Below, in pieces: positions 8,707 through 16,385 of a stretch of 64,000 nucleotides of DNA. This stretch comes from Comamonadaceae bacterium 2PF (GTDB lineage: Bacteria > Pseudomonadota > Gammaproteobacteria > Burkholderiales > Burkholderiaceae_C), in NCBI GenBank assembly GCA_005502875.1, contig SCMV01000015.1, positions 17,756-81,755 on the forward strand, read 5' to 3'. A program made the translations under genes and the position numbers. The notes under the pieces were generated by a model, which was not told where the DNA came from, did not search any database, and saw only the letters and a program-made list of their open reading frames with translations. Each line of letters begins with the position of its first letter. The stretch's first letter is position 1.

Positions 8707-8898
8707 ATGACGGACACCAAAAAGACGCACGGCGGAGCAGGCCGTGGGCAGGGTCGAAAGCCGTTAGCAGTAGGCGAAGAGACAGTGCCCGTCACGATTC
8801 GGATGACCAAACCGCAGAAAGACAAGCTTGAGCGCCTTGGTGGCCCCAAGTGGGTCAGAGAACGCATAGACAAGGCCAGGGACCCAGACGGCGAGTAA
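8707..8898 (+). CDS. Small basic protein with GRGQGRKP motif
   Basis: A 63-residue protein from ATG 8707 (a TTG at 8683 would add eight residues). The N-terminal THGGAGRGQGRKPL is a basic tail, and PVTIRMTKPQKDKLERLGGPKWVRERIDKA resembles a ribbon-helix-helix DNA-binding domain. Such small proteins are common in phages and plasmids, probably as regulators. It lies 58 bp after the integrase. No closer function can be given. Confidence 0.6.
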   Translation: MTDTKKTHGGAGRGQGRKPLAVGEETVPVTIRMTKPQKDKLERLGGPKWVRERIDKARDPDGE

Positions 8899-8936
8899 GG
8901 CGGCTGGCTGACCTCAGATGGATTGGAGCACCCCAC

Positions 8937-9272
8937 ATGGACAACGCACAGGAAACACAAATAGGCAGCAGCAAGAAAGCGCAAGTCGTCTGCCTTGGTC
9001 GCACTCGGTCTGTAGACCCGCAGACTGGCCACACGACGGAGAAGGGGACCCTGATGTTCAAGCTCGTTGGCGAAGAGCTTGCGCCTCGCTTTCTTCCCGG
9101 TGACTTCTTCGAAGCAGACACGTCCGTTTCGCCTCAGCAAGGAAAGCTAGCGATCTTCCTTGATGCTGAACGGAACACAAACTATTTGACTCGCGTCCGA
9201 GATCACGTTGAACCTGGAGGCATATTGCTTGGCGCTGTCGTTGGCTGCTACGGCGGTCCCGCCAACATGTAG
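8937..9272 (+). CDS. S24/LexA-like C-terminal domain protein without HTH
   Basis: A 111-residue protein. The segment FKLVGEELAPRFLPGDFFEAD followed by VSPQQGKLAIF and GGILLGAVVGCY (near the C-terminus) matches the beta-rich fold of LexA/CI peptidase domains. In that alignment the catalytic serine position (GDSM in active enzymes) reads GEEL, and no catalytic lysine is obvious. There is no N-terminal DNA-binding domain either. It could therefore be a dimerisation module that interferes with a phage or host repressor. The family call is moderate and the role is inference. Confidence 0.5.
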   Translation: MDNAQETQIGSSKKAQVVCLGRTRSVDPQTGHTTEKGTLMFKLVGEELAPRFLPGDFFEADTSVSPQQGKLAIFLDAERNTNYLTRVRDHVEPGGILLGAVVGCYGGPANM

Positions 9273-9287
9273 CGGAGCAATCACCGG

Positions 9288-9354
9288 CTGAGTCGTAACA
9301 ACGACTTAGCCACAAAGCGACCCACGACAAGGGGTAGGAGCCTTGTCGTGGGTC
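9288..9354. repeat. Two consecutive inverted repeats (hairpins)
   Basis: The first is a 9-bp stem with one G-T position and an AACA loop (9288-9309). The second is a perfect 14-bp stem with an 8-base loop (arms 9319-9332 and 9341-9354). No T-run follows, so an ordinary intrinsic terminator is unlikely. They sit 30 bp before the next gene and may act as an operator, RNA structure or replication signal. Confidence 0.7.
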
Positions 9355-9383
9355 TAACCAAAACCGATCACAAGGAGATCGAT

Positions 9384-9728
9384 ATGGCTGACATGAATCT
9401 TAACCACACCGGCTTGGCAAGCGTTGCTGCTGGTGCTGCACGGTTTGAAGAACTGCGCAAACAAATCAGTGACGCGGCATTCCACCGTTTGCTCACGACT
9501 AATACAGAAGATCCCACGGACTACATGTGGATCGCGAACCGCATCAAGCTTGACCTTGCCTCCGTGATGAGTGCGGACACAAAGGTTCAAGAGGGCTACT
9601 TCCGCGCCCTTGCGGCGGTGCTCGCCGCATCGGTGAGCGGCTTCAGTTTGGAAGTCGGATTCGATGCGCTGATTGAGACGGAGCGGGCCTACGAAAGGCG
9701 AACCGAGCCGCATCCCACGCAGTACTAA
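9384..9728 (+). CDS. Hypothetical 114-residue element protein
   Basis: I do not recognise a family. The ATG at 9384 follows a clear AAGGAG ribosome-binding site, so this start is preferred over the in-frame start 36 bp upstream. The sequence is soluble and helix-rich (ARFEELRKQISDAAFHRLL, YFRALAAVLAASVSGFSLEVGFDALIETERAYERR). It follows the strong inverted repeat at 9319-9354. Confidence 0.65.
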   Translation: MADMNLNHTGLASVAAGAARFEELRKQISDAAFHRLLTTNTEDPTDYMWIANRIKLDLASVMSADTKVQEGYFRALAAVLAASVSGFSLEVGFDALIETERAYERRTEPHPTQY

Positions 9729-9844
9729 CAGTACGGCTCACCCGATAGCGCCGTCGCGCGCTACCACGTTCGCCTCTTCCATTGGTCTATCGCATGGCGG
9801 CGCCTCTGCCTCGCCTGCCACCAACCTCGCCAAGGTCCGCACGC

Positions 9845-10744
9845 ATGTCTTCCTTGAACCAATCACCGCAAAGCACCCGAGACCCAAAGCTCATCAAGAT
9901 CATGGTCAGCCATACGCTATGGGCAGACCTCCAAGCACGAGCCATCTTTGACGAACTGGCACAAACGCCTTCCACTGAGTTGTCTGGTGGATTTTGGGTC
10001 CACTGGTGCGAGGAGGACTTTGCCCAGCGTCTACTTGACGACGCCAGAGTGAGGGTATTGGCTGCAGCAGGACATCTCATCAAAACGTATCGCAGCTTCG
10101 TTGAGAGGCTTGAAGTGGAGATCGAGGAGGCCCACATTCGCGCAAGCTGGCTTCAGGGTGACCAGCCGCGATCTCTGGAGATCTCAGCTCGGCACCAACG
10201 ATACGTTTGCACAACGGCTCAACTGCAGCAACTTGACGTGCCCCCCACCCTTCAACTCCCAGGATTGCCTGGTGGCCCGAAGATGAAGTCAACATACGTA
10301 GACCGGCACGGTAGACCATGTGTTGTACTTCGGGCAGACAAAGTGTGGCCTGGCACGTTCTTCGTCGAGGTAAAAAACGAGCCACAACGCGAAACCGCAA
10401 AAAGCGATGCTCACCTAGAAAAGCTGAAAGCCGCCCCACAGAGCCCCGAAAGCTTCATCAAGTCGCGCCTTAAGGCACTCGACATGGCTGCGGGTTTCTT
10501 TCCAATCGTTACCGACCCTGGGTCGAACCTGGGCTACGCCTTCTCTGCCAAAACAAACCAACTCTTTCTAAGTGAGGTGGTTGCATCCTTCGCTCGAATG
10601 CGAGCCATTCTGGAGCGCGGTGAGGTGATCGGTGAAGGTCCACTGCAGTTGCTCAACACACGACGAGCTGAGCTTGCAAAACAAGATCGAAAGCTTCAAG
10701 GATTCCTTCGTCTGGTGCACACCAGCACAAAGGGGGCAGCATGA
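9845..10744 (+). CDS. Hypothetical protein coupled to the HNH nuclease gene
   Basis: About 299 residues from ATG 9845; starts at 9782 or 9902 are also possible. I do not recognise a domain. The N-terminal half is helical (LLDDARVRVLAAAGHLIKTYRSFVERLEVEIEEAH), and the middle contains RHGRPCVVLRADKVWPGTFFVEV. Its stop overlaps the HNH gene start (ATGA), so the two are co-translated and probably work together. Confidence 0.6.
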   Translation: MSSLNQSPQSTRDPKLIKIMVSHTLWADLQARAIFDELAQTPSTELSGGFWVHWCEEDFAQRLLDDARVRVLAAAGHLIKTYRSFVERLEVEIEEAHIRASWLQGDQPRSLEISARHQRYVCTTAQLQQLDVPPTLQLPGLPGGPKMKSTYVDRHGRPCVVLRADKVWPGTFFVEVKNEPQRETAKSDAHLEKLKAAPQSPESFIKSRLKALDMAAGFFPIVTDPGSNLGYAFSAKTNQLFLSEVVASFARMRAILERGEVIGEGPLQLLNTRRAELAKQDRKLQGFLRLVHTSTKGAA

Positions 10745-11304
10745 CTGCCGGCGCCCCGTCGATACGCTACCGCCCAATCTTCGGCGGGATCTTCGGTCGA
10801 TCTGGCGAGTACACCCTCGCCACCATGGCCTGCGTTGAGCGTGGACTGCATGGTGTCAGGTTCATGGTCCTTCACCCAAAGTCAGGTGGAGTCCTCTCAG
10901 TCGCCAACGACAAGTCCGAAGCTCTCGCGCAAGCTCGTAGAGTTCTCAAGGCTGCCGCTCAACTGACCAGCGCGAACGATGAGTCGTTCACACAGGGCTC
11001 TCTTTGGACTGAACAAGATCTGCCTGTTCCGGAAGCTGGCGCGAAGCCCAAGGCCGTATCCAGGCGACGGCGAGAGGTTTTCGAAAGGAGCGGCGGCAAG
11101 TGCTTCTACTGCGGTTGCGAGATCTCCATCAACGCCTTCCATGTCGAGCACCAGTTTCCCCGAGCACTTGGCGGAGGCGACACTCCGCTGAACCTAGCCG
11201 CCTCCTGTGCCCCATGCAACCTGTCCAAAGGAGATAGAACTGCATTGGAGTTCATGGCGAGCGATCCCAAATCGCTTGGGATTCCTTCGCGTGTTGTGCG
11301 GTAG
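10741..11304 (+). CDS. HNH endonuclease
   Basis: A 187-residue protein. The C-terminal HNH domain shows CFYCG (Cys121, Cys124), the catalytic HVEHQFPRALGGGDTPLNL (His134, His137, Asn151) and CAPCN (Cys156, Cys159), a zinc-stabilised beta-beta-alpha-metal fold. The N-terminal 110 residues are unassigned. Phage HNH enzymes nick or cleave DNA and often assist packaging or act against competitor phages. Because the upstream partner gene overlaps it and no terminase large subunit is present, I cannot choose between packaging, homing and interference roles. Confidence 0.85.
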   Translation: MTAGAPSIRYRPIFGGIFGRSGEYTLATMACVERGLHGVRFMVLHPKSGGVLSVANDKSEALAQARRVLKAAAQLTSANDESFTQGSLWTEQDLPVPEAGAKPKAVSRRRREVFERSGGKCFYCGCEISINAFHVEHQFPRALGGGDTPLNLAASCAPCNLSKGDRTALEFMASDPKSLGIPSRVVR

Positions 11305-11484
11305 CTAAAAAAGCGCTTGCATGGCCTGGGGGGTGCTCGGCAAAATAACGGAAGGCGAGAACGCAGGCCGCTGCGGTGACATCGTGGAACAGACACGAAC
11401 CCTTTAGCCAAGGGCGTCGGCCGCCGGACGGTATGGATTCGTGCAGACCAAGAGTCTGCTGTCCATTTCCATCCGGAGCGATCA
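11305..11484. other. Intergenic, possible regulatory region
   Basis: 180 bp with no recognised gene, between the HNH gene and the excisionase gene. It probably holds the promoter of the replication operon that follows, but no promoter reaches a firm match. Confidence 0.4.
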
Positions 11485-11691
11485 ATGACCGCCGAAGCGC
11501 ACTTTCAGCATCCCGCCAATCTCACTCCCAAGCAAGCCGCTGAGTTTCTTCAGGTCCCCGAGACAACCCTCTCGATCTGGAGGACGACCAACCGCGTTCG
11601 CTTGCCCTATTTCAAGCTGGGACGAAGTGTTCGATATCGCCTGAAAGACTTGCAGGCATTCATCGAATCGCAAATGCACGCTCATGAGTGA
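11485..11691 (+). CDS. AlpA/MerR-type excisionase-like regulator
   Basis: A 68-residue winged-helix protein: LTPKQAAEFLQVPETTLSIWRTTNRVRLPYFKLGRSVRYRLKDLQAFIESQ split over the helix-turn-helix and wing. This is the helix_turn_helix_17 / excisionase pattern with the characteristic FKLGRSVRY wing. In satellite elements such proteins direct excision or switch on the integrase or replication genes. It heads a tightly packed run of genes to about 14.3 kb. Confidence 0.85.
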   Translation: MTAEAHFQHPANLTPKQAAEFLQVPETTLSIWRTTNRVRLPYFKLGRSVRYRLKDLQAFIESQMHAHE

Positions 11692-11699
11692 GGTGCAAC

Positions 11700-11996
11700 A
11701 TGCTGAACGCCCAAAAGAAACGGGGCGTCGGTGCACCACACACCGAGCCCCGCCCAGACCACGAGATCAATTCCCACCGCAAGCATAACGAGCACCCCCA
11801 GGGGCTCGCAAGTGTTGTTGCGCGGATGGACCGGTTTCAAGAGCTTGCCGCCAGATTCCATGAACTAGGTTGGACTCTTTCACCGCTCTGCGGCGAATCA
11901 ACCCTAGCGGTTCACCGCAAGTGGGCGATTCACGAGATCTGCCAAACCTACGCCGACGCGGCAAGGTTGCTGCGCAGGATCGGGGGTGCGGCTTGA
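11700..11996 (+). CDS. Hypothetical protein in the replication operon
   Basis: About 98 residues from ATG 11700 (a GTG at 11688 overlaps the excisionase stop). The segment MDRFQELAARFHELGWTLSPLCGESTLAVHRKWAIHEICQTYADAARLLRRIGG resembles short phage proteins of unknown function. Its stop overlaps the TTG start of the next gene, consistent with one transcript. Confidence 0.6.
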   Translation: MLNAQKKRGVGAPHTEPRPDHEINSHRKHNEHPQGLASVVARMDRFQELAARFHELGWTLSPLCGESTLAVHRKWAIHEICQTYADAARLLRRIGGAA

Positions 11997-12694
11997 GCGT
12001 CGAAGCCATCACCTGGGCCTTCGCACAGAAGGTTGGCAACGCATCGGCCAAGTCTGTCTTGGTCGCTATGGCGAACTGCGCCGATCCAAACCTGATCTGC
12101 TGGCCATCCATGGCTTACCTTGAAGGCGTGACCGAGCAGGACCGCAAGACGGTTCTGCGCAACGTCGCCAAGCTCAAGGTTGGGGGGTACATCGCCCCGA
12201 CCGGCCACCGCACCGGGCGCACGAATCAGATCGTCGTCTACCAACTTAACCCGCCCAAAAGCGGCACCGCTGAAGAGTCCCAAAACCGGAACAGTACCGA
12301 AAACGGAACAGTCCCGTTTTTCCGTGGAAAGGGTCCCGTTTTTCCCGCGAAACAGGCCCCAAAACGGGACACGGAACCTAAAGGAACCGTAAGGAATAAG
12401 AAGAGTCGTGCAACGCCTCTGGTCACTGTTCCTGTTGACGTGTTGGTGGCTGATGGTTTGTCGTCTGAACTCGCCGCTGAATTCCTGGCTCACAGACTGG
12501 CGTTGAAGAAGCCGTTGACCGCCCGCGCTTGGTCGGATCTCAAGTCCGAAGCCAGCAAAGCGAACTGGCCGCTTACCGCAGCGGTCGAGAAAGTGCTGGC
12601 TCGTGGCTGGATCAGCTTCCAGGCTTCCTACGTTCAGAACGAGTCGCCGCGCCAGGCAAAAGGCGAGGCATCGGCATGGGAGGGCGCGCAATGA
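11993..12694 (+). CDS. Helix-turn-helix replication protein (phage O-like)
   Basis: A 233-residue protein with a TTG start overlapping the previous stop (TTGA). The N-terminal domain SVEAITWAFAQ, KSVLVAMANCADPNLICWPSMAYL and QDRKTVLRNVAKLKVGGYI is the helix-turn-helix_36 fold of phage replication-initiation proteins. A low-complexity linker (about 95-145) rich in Asn, Thr, Pro and Lys follows, then a helical C-terminus. The layout fits an origin-binding protein that recruits a helicase, and the helicase gene is two genes downstream. The linker DNA carries several CCCGTTTT-like repeats near 12300-12365 that could be origin iterons, as in lambda O; this is inference. Confidence 0.75.
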   Translation: MSVEAITWAFAQKVGNASAKSVLVAMANCADPNLICWPSMAYLEGVTEQDRKTVLRNVAKLKVGGYIAPTGHRTGRTNQIVVYQLNPPKSGTAEESQNRNSTENGTVPFFRGKGPVFPAKQAPKRDTEPKGTVRNKKSRATPLVTVPVDVLVADGLSSELAAEFLAHRLALKKPLTARAWSDLKSEASKANWPLTAAVEKVLARGWISFQASYVQNESPRQAKGEASAWEGAQ

Positions 12695-13079
12695 GCGATC
12701 AAGTTCCGCTCCCCTCCGGTGCCGGCGTCATTGAACGGGCTCGCCAACGCGGTTTAAAGCCCGCTGAAGCCGTGATCGTGTCTTACGTGGGGTCACCCCT
12801 TGGGATGCCCATCACGTCTTCTGTGAGAGCGGCCGTCGATATCGCTGGGGCTGGTCCGAAGACCTCGAGTTAGCAATCGTGGTCGCCCCCGGCATTGATG
12901 CCATGGACGCGTTTCGAGGCTGCTTCTGGCCCGCCAACGCCAAGTGCTTCACAACCGTCATCGACATCGAGCGCAAGCGGGTGGCTTCCATCGTCCGGAT
13001 GCTGCCCGAGCCGGTCCTCTGGCACCGCGCCGACGTGTCCGACTACTTCCCTGAGGAGGCCTATGCGCTTCATTCCTGA
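12691..13079 (+). pseudogene. Hypothetical replication-operon gene with a -1 frameshift
   Basis: ATG 12691 overlaps the previous stop and gives 60 residues ending at 12873. The last part of that frame is non-coding in character. The neighbouring frame carries clear coding sequence from about 12789 to 13079 (TPWDAHHVFCESGRRYRWGW onward to a stop) without its own credible start. A single missing G in the GGGG run at 12789-12792 would join them into one protein of about 129 residues reading YVGVTPWDAHHV across the junction. The options are a real mutation, a sequencing error or programmed -1 slippage. The family is unknown to me. Confidence 0.65.
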
Positions 13080-14001
13080 CTCTATCAACCTGCGGGACTA
13101 CGTCAAAGCTCCCGAGTTCGCCCCGAAGGTGCGCCGCGCTTCCGACTTTCTGGAAGAGGTGGCCACGGCGCTTGACCCTGTCACACGGACAGAAGACAAG
13201 CACCCCTCAATGCTTTCCACGAAGGCGAGGCAGCTCCGCTTCCGCCCAAAGGAAATCACTTGCTGGGGGGGCTTTAATGGCCATCGCAAGTCGATGTTCA
13301 CCAGCCAGGTCGCGCTCGACCTCGCTGCGCAGCGCCAGAAGGTGTTGGTGGTGAGCTTGGAAATGACCCCGGTTGCGACCATGACGCGCATGACCCGCCA
13401 AGCCCTTGGGTCCGCCTTTCCAGGGCGGAAGCAAATCGCCGATTTCCACCGTTGGACCGATGACCGGCTGTGGCTCTTCGATCACGTCGGGCGCCTCAAC
13501 GTCGATAACTCCTTGGCCCTTTGCCGCTACTTTGCTTCCGAGTTCGGCGGGCAGCACGTCTTCCTGGACTCGTTCATGAAGATCTGCGACTCCGAAGAGA
13601 GCATGGATAAGCAGAAGGCGTTTACCACCGGCCTATGCGAGGTTGCCGACGAAACGGGCCTTCATCTCCACGTGATCGTGCATTGCCGTAAGCCTGGCAC
13701 GGGCGACGAGAGCAAGCGCCCCACCAAGTACGACATCAAAGGCACTGGATCGATCAGCGACCAGGCGCACAACGTTGTCATGGTCTGGAGCAACAAGGCC
13801 AAGCAAGAAAAGCTGGAACGCAACCCTCACGACTTTGATGCTTTGGCAGAGCCGGACGCCGTCGTGGCTTGCGAGAAGCAGCGCAATGGCTCATGGGAAG
13901 GCGCTCTGAAGTTCTGGCATCACGAGGGCTCCCTTCGCTTCTGCGACGAACGCACCACACCCGTTGAACCCTACCAGTTTCAAGGAGCGAGCCATGCTTA
14001 A
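13063..14001 (+). CDS. RecA-fold replicative helicase (DnaB C-terminal-like)
   Basis: A 312-residue ATPase without the DnaB N-terminal domain. Walker A is GGFNGHRKS (69-77), the second motif VLVVSLEM (94-101), and the Walker B region HVFLDSFMKI (about 165-174). HVIVHCRK and a glycine-rich linker region GTGSISDQAHNVVMVW further match DnaB/gp4-type helicases. A GAGGAGG ribosome-binding site precedes ATG 13063, which overlaps the end of the frameshifted gene. It probably unwinds element DNA together with the O-like protein. Confidence 0.82.
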   Translation: MRFIPDSINLRDYVKAPEFAPKVRRASDFLEEVATALDPVTRTEDKHPSMLSTKARQLRFRPKEITCWGGFNGHRKSMFTSQVALDLAAQRQKVLVVSLEMTPVATMTRMTRQALGSAFPGRKQIADFHRWTDDRLWLFDHVGRLNVDNSLALCRYFASEFGGQHVFLDSFMKICDSEESMDKQKAFTTGLCEVADETGLHLHVIVHCRKPGTGDESKRPTKYDIKGTGSISDQAHNVVMVWSNKAKQEKLERNPHDFDALAEPDAVVACEKQRNGSWEGALKFWHHEGSLRFCDERTTPVEPYQFQGASHA

Positions 14002-14299
14002 GCCGCGACTCACCATTCATGAAGTGGTGTCGGAATACACCCTGATCCCGTCGGCAGAGGTGTTCCCGAACGACCCTCGACTCATTCACTTGGATCAGTC
14101 TGCATGTCTCCAATTGAGCATTGAAGACTCCACCCACTCATTCGTTCAGTGGCCAGATGGTTCCGTCGGATTCGTGTGCCTGAACGGATTCCCGTCAGTC
14201 GATTTCGCCCTCGCCGGTGCATACGTCTCGGCGCGATTCGCCTTGGAGTACCTGGCGACCATGTGCGCCGGCGCAAGCGAGACGAGTTCGGTTCAGTGA
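13994..14299 (+). CDS. Hypothetical protein overlapping the helicase gene
   Basis: A 101-residue soluble protein; ATG 13994 follows AAGGAG and overlaps the helicase stop by eight bases. No family recognised. The composition is mixed alpha/beta with no membrane segment (LTIHEVVSEYTLIPSAEVF, ALAGAYVSARFALEYLATM). Confidence 0.6.
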   Translation: MLKPRLTIHEVVSEYTLIPSAEVFPNDPRLIHLDQSACLQLSIEDSTHSFVQWPDGSVGFVCLNGFPSVDFALAGAYVSARFALEYLATMCAGASETSSVQ

Positions 14300-14332
14300 C
14301 AGGCAGCCCAAAGGAGACGTTCTGCCGCCAAG

Positions 14333-14408
14333 TGCGCGCGCACATCCGCGCGAGTGCATGGCAGATCTGTTCCCGGTTGATTCGCGCACGCATCGCGTAT
14401 CGCGCGAG
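14333..14408. repeat. GCGCG-rich cluster before the terminase-like gene
   Basis: Contains the perfect palindrome TGCGCGCGCA (14333-14342), two copies of CGCGCGAG (14347-14354, 14401-14408) and CGCGCACGC (14383-14391). Related motifs recur after the next gene at 14771-14781, 14823-14830 and 14837-14846. This is a candidate packaging or replication recognition cluster; chance in GC-rich DNA is possible. Confidence 0.45.
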
Positions 14409-14425
14409 AAGCACAGGAGATCAAT

Positions 14426-14806
14426 GTGAGCACCTCTGAAATGCAATCTCAGCCCACGGAAGGGCCATCGTTCGGCCTCGACTGGATCTGCGCCCAGATC
14501 GATCAAGGCTACACCCTCAGCTTCATCGCAAAGTCATTGGGATACAAGCGCGCCCAACTCTGGGCCTGGATTGACGCTTGCCCTGACAGGCAGCGCTTAA
14601 TCCGCAAAAAACTCAAGGGACGGCCCCACCCGACCCCTGAACAGCGTGACCTCATGCGGGCAGAGCTTTCTGTATTGAGGCTCAAGGTAGATGCTCAATC
14701 CTGGCTCGAACGCTGCCGCAAGTTGTCAGGCTCGGCAAATACTCCGTGCGTTCCGCCCGCACATGCGCCCGCGCACGCGAGGCAGGAAGGCGAACCGCAG
14801 CCGTAG
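14426..14806 (+). CDS. Small-terminase-like helix-turn-helix protein
   Basis: A 126-residue protein with a GTG start after CAGGAGA. The segment LDWICAQIDQGYTLSFIAKSLGYKRAQLWAWIDACPDR is an IA-G-R-W helix-turn-helix typical of phage small-terminase N-terminal domains. The rest is basic (RKKLKGRPHPTPEQRDL) with a helical stretch and a Pro/Ala-rich tail. No large terminase follows, which is how phage satellites redirect helper packaging. A generic DNA-binding regulator is the alternative. GCGC-rich repeats flank the gene on both sides. Confidence 0.5.
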   Translation: MSTSEMQSQPTEGPSFGLDWICAQIDQGYTLSFIAKSLGYKRAQLWAWIDACPDRQRLIRKKLKGRPHPTPEQRDLMRAELSVLRLKVDAQSWLERCRKLSGSANTPCVPPAHAPAHARQEGEPQP

Positions 14807-14846
14807 GCTTTTCTGACATGTACGCGCGCAGCCACACGCGCACGAG

Positions 14847-14876
14847 TTGACTTGGGTTGGGGGTCCCCACTAGCAT
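14847..14876 (+). promoter_or_regulatory. Candidate sigma-70 promoter for the virion-protein genes
   Basis: TTGACT (14847-14852), an 18-bp spacer and TAGCAT (14871-14876). It points at the ejection-protein genes, with a long leader of about 190 bp. The match is good at -35 and partial at -10. Confidence 0.45.
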
Positions 14877-14885
14877 GACCCCATC

Positions 14886-14951
14886 GACCAGCACAGCGCT
14901 GGTCCGCTGAGTACGTCGAGCCGCCAGCAGCTCACAGAGGCCTAGGCCTCT
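14886..14951. repeat. Leader hairpin and 16-bp perfect palindrome
   Basis: A hairpin with 7-bp arms GACCAGC / GCTGGTC (14886-14904) is followed by the perfect palindrome AGAGGCCTAGGCCTCT (14936-14951), which ends in TTT. They lie between the candidate promoter and the first virion-protein gene, so they may regulate late expression or be a packaging or recombination site. Confidence 0.6.
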
Positions 14952-15069
14952 TTCACCCCGGGCGCAAACGTTCCACCACTGCCCGTGCGTGACTGCTGAG
15001 CATGCATTCGTGCCCGCCCGTCAGGTATGGCGAAGCAGTCCCACGGCAAACGAGCCAATAGGACCCACG

Positions 15070-16383
15070 ATGCAAGCGATTCAGCCAATCAACTACGCGG
15101 CGATGATTCCCCAAGTAGATCTTGGGAAGTCAGTTCTCAATGGCCTCAAGGCAGGCGCCGACATCCGCGAATCCATTGATAAGCGCGATGAGGCCGAGCG
15201 GCAGGCATTGGAAAAGCAGCAGTACGCGCAAGACGTTGGCGTGTACATGAAGTCACCCACAGCACAAGGTGCCGTAGCACTGGCGTTGAAGTACCCGAAG
15301 CAACATCAGGCCATCTTTGAGGGCATGAAGGTGCTGAACGCTGATCAGCAAAAGGCTGAGGACCAGCACGCGGCTGAGCTCTTCTCCGCCTACGAGGCCA
15401 ATCGTCCTGAAATCGCAGCCGATATCTTTTCCAAGCGAGTAACCGCCAAGATCAACAGCGGCGCAGCCTCGGAAATTGAGCGGCAAACCTTCGACCTTCT
15501 GCAGAAGGATCCGCAAAACGCCCATCAGTTGATTCGAGGGCTCGCGACGCTGGGCATGACCCGCAACAAGGACTTCATGGATTCATACGCCACAAGGCGC
15601 GAGTCCGAACGGAAAGATGAACTTCAGCCATTCGTTGTTGAAGAGCAGAAGGCCAAGGCCGGCCAAGCTCAATCGACGGCGACGATCAAGGCGGAGGAAG
15701 CCAAGGCAGCCCCACAGACGGTTGCCCAACAGCTCCAGCAAGGTGCGGCGAACATTGGTTTGACGAGAGCACAGACGGCCCAAACCGTCATGGCAACCAA
15801 GAAACTGACCATCGAGACACAGATGGCTGTTGCAGAAGCGGCGTCGGGCGGAGATCGGACGAAGCAGTTTGAAGCTGAGCGGCAGCTTCGAAGGGAATAC
15901 GACAACGGCACCAAGGGCTATCAAGACACCATGGAGGCCTATCGCCGCATGAAGGCCGCAACTAACGACGGCCCTGGCGATCTCGCATTGATCTACAGCT
16001 ACATGAAGATGCTTGATCCTGGATCGGTCGTGCGCGAAGGGGAGTTCGCCACAGCATCCAATTCGGCTGGACTTGATGCACGGGTAAGGAACATCTACAA
16101 CAAGGTCCTCAACGGAGAGCGACTCACTCCAGGCCAACGAAAGACATTCCTTGGTCAGTCGGGCCGGCTCGCTGAAGCAGCAGGCCGACGCGAGAAGGAG
16201 ATTCGTACTGGCCTTGAGGTTGTCGTGAAGAACTACCGCCTGAACCCTGAGAATGTCTTCGGCTCAGGGATTCGACCGGACCCTGCACCAGGGGGTGAGA
16301 GCGACTGGAAGGGCGGCACAAACTCTGGCAAGAGTTCGGGCAAGAGCCGGACCTCTGGCGGCGCAACTGTGAGCGGGTGGTGA
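15070..16383 (+). CDS. Phage virion/DNA-ejection-type structural protein
   Basis: A 437-residue, highly helical, Gln/Ala-rich protein. ATG 15070 is preferred over GTG 14989 because MQAIQPINYAAMIPQVDLG looks like the natural start. The strongest feature is the C-terminal LALIYSYMKMLDPGSVVREG followed by EFATASN and GERLTPGQRKTFL. This block recurs in minor structural and DNA-injection proteins of tailed phages, especially podoviruses. The tail is Gly/Ser-rich. The downstream partner starts two bases after its stop. It has no enzyme motif. The phage-structural assignment is good; ejection is an inference. Confidence 0.7.
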   Translation: MQAIQPINYAAMIPQVDLGKSVLNGLKAGADIRESIDKRDEAERQALEKQQYAQDVGVYMKSPTAQGAVALALKYPKQHQAIFEGMKVLNADQQKAEDQHAAELFSAYEANRPEIAADIFSKRVTAKINSGAASEIERQTFDLLQKDPQNAHQLIRGLATLGMTRNKDFMDSYATRRESERKDELQPFVVEEQKAKAGQAQSTATIKAEEAKAAPQTVAQQLQQGAANIGLTRAQTAQTVMATKKLTIETQMAVAEAASGGDRTKQFEAERQLRREYDNGTKGYQDTMEAYRRMKAATNDGPGDLALIYSYMKMLDPGSVVREGEFATASNSAGLDARVRNIYNKVLNGERLTPGQRKTFLGQSGRLAEAAGRREKEIRTGLEVVVKNYRLNPENVFGSGIRPDPAPGGESDWKGGTNSGKSSGKSRTSGGATVSGW

Positions 16384-16385
16384 TC

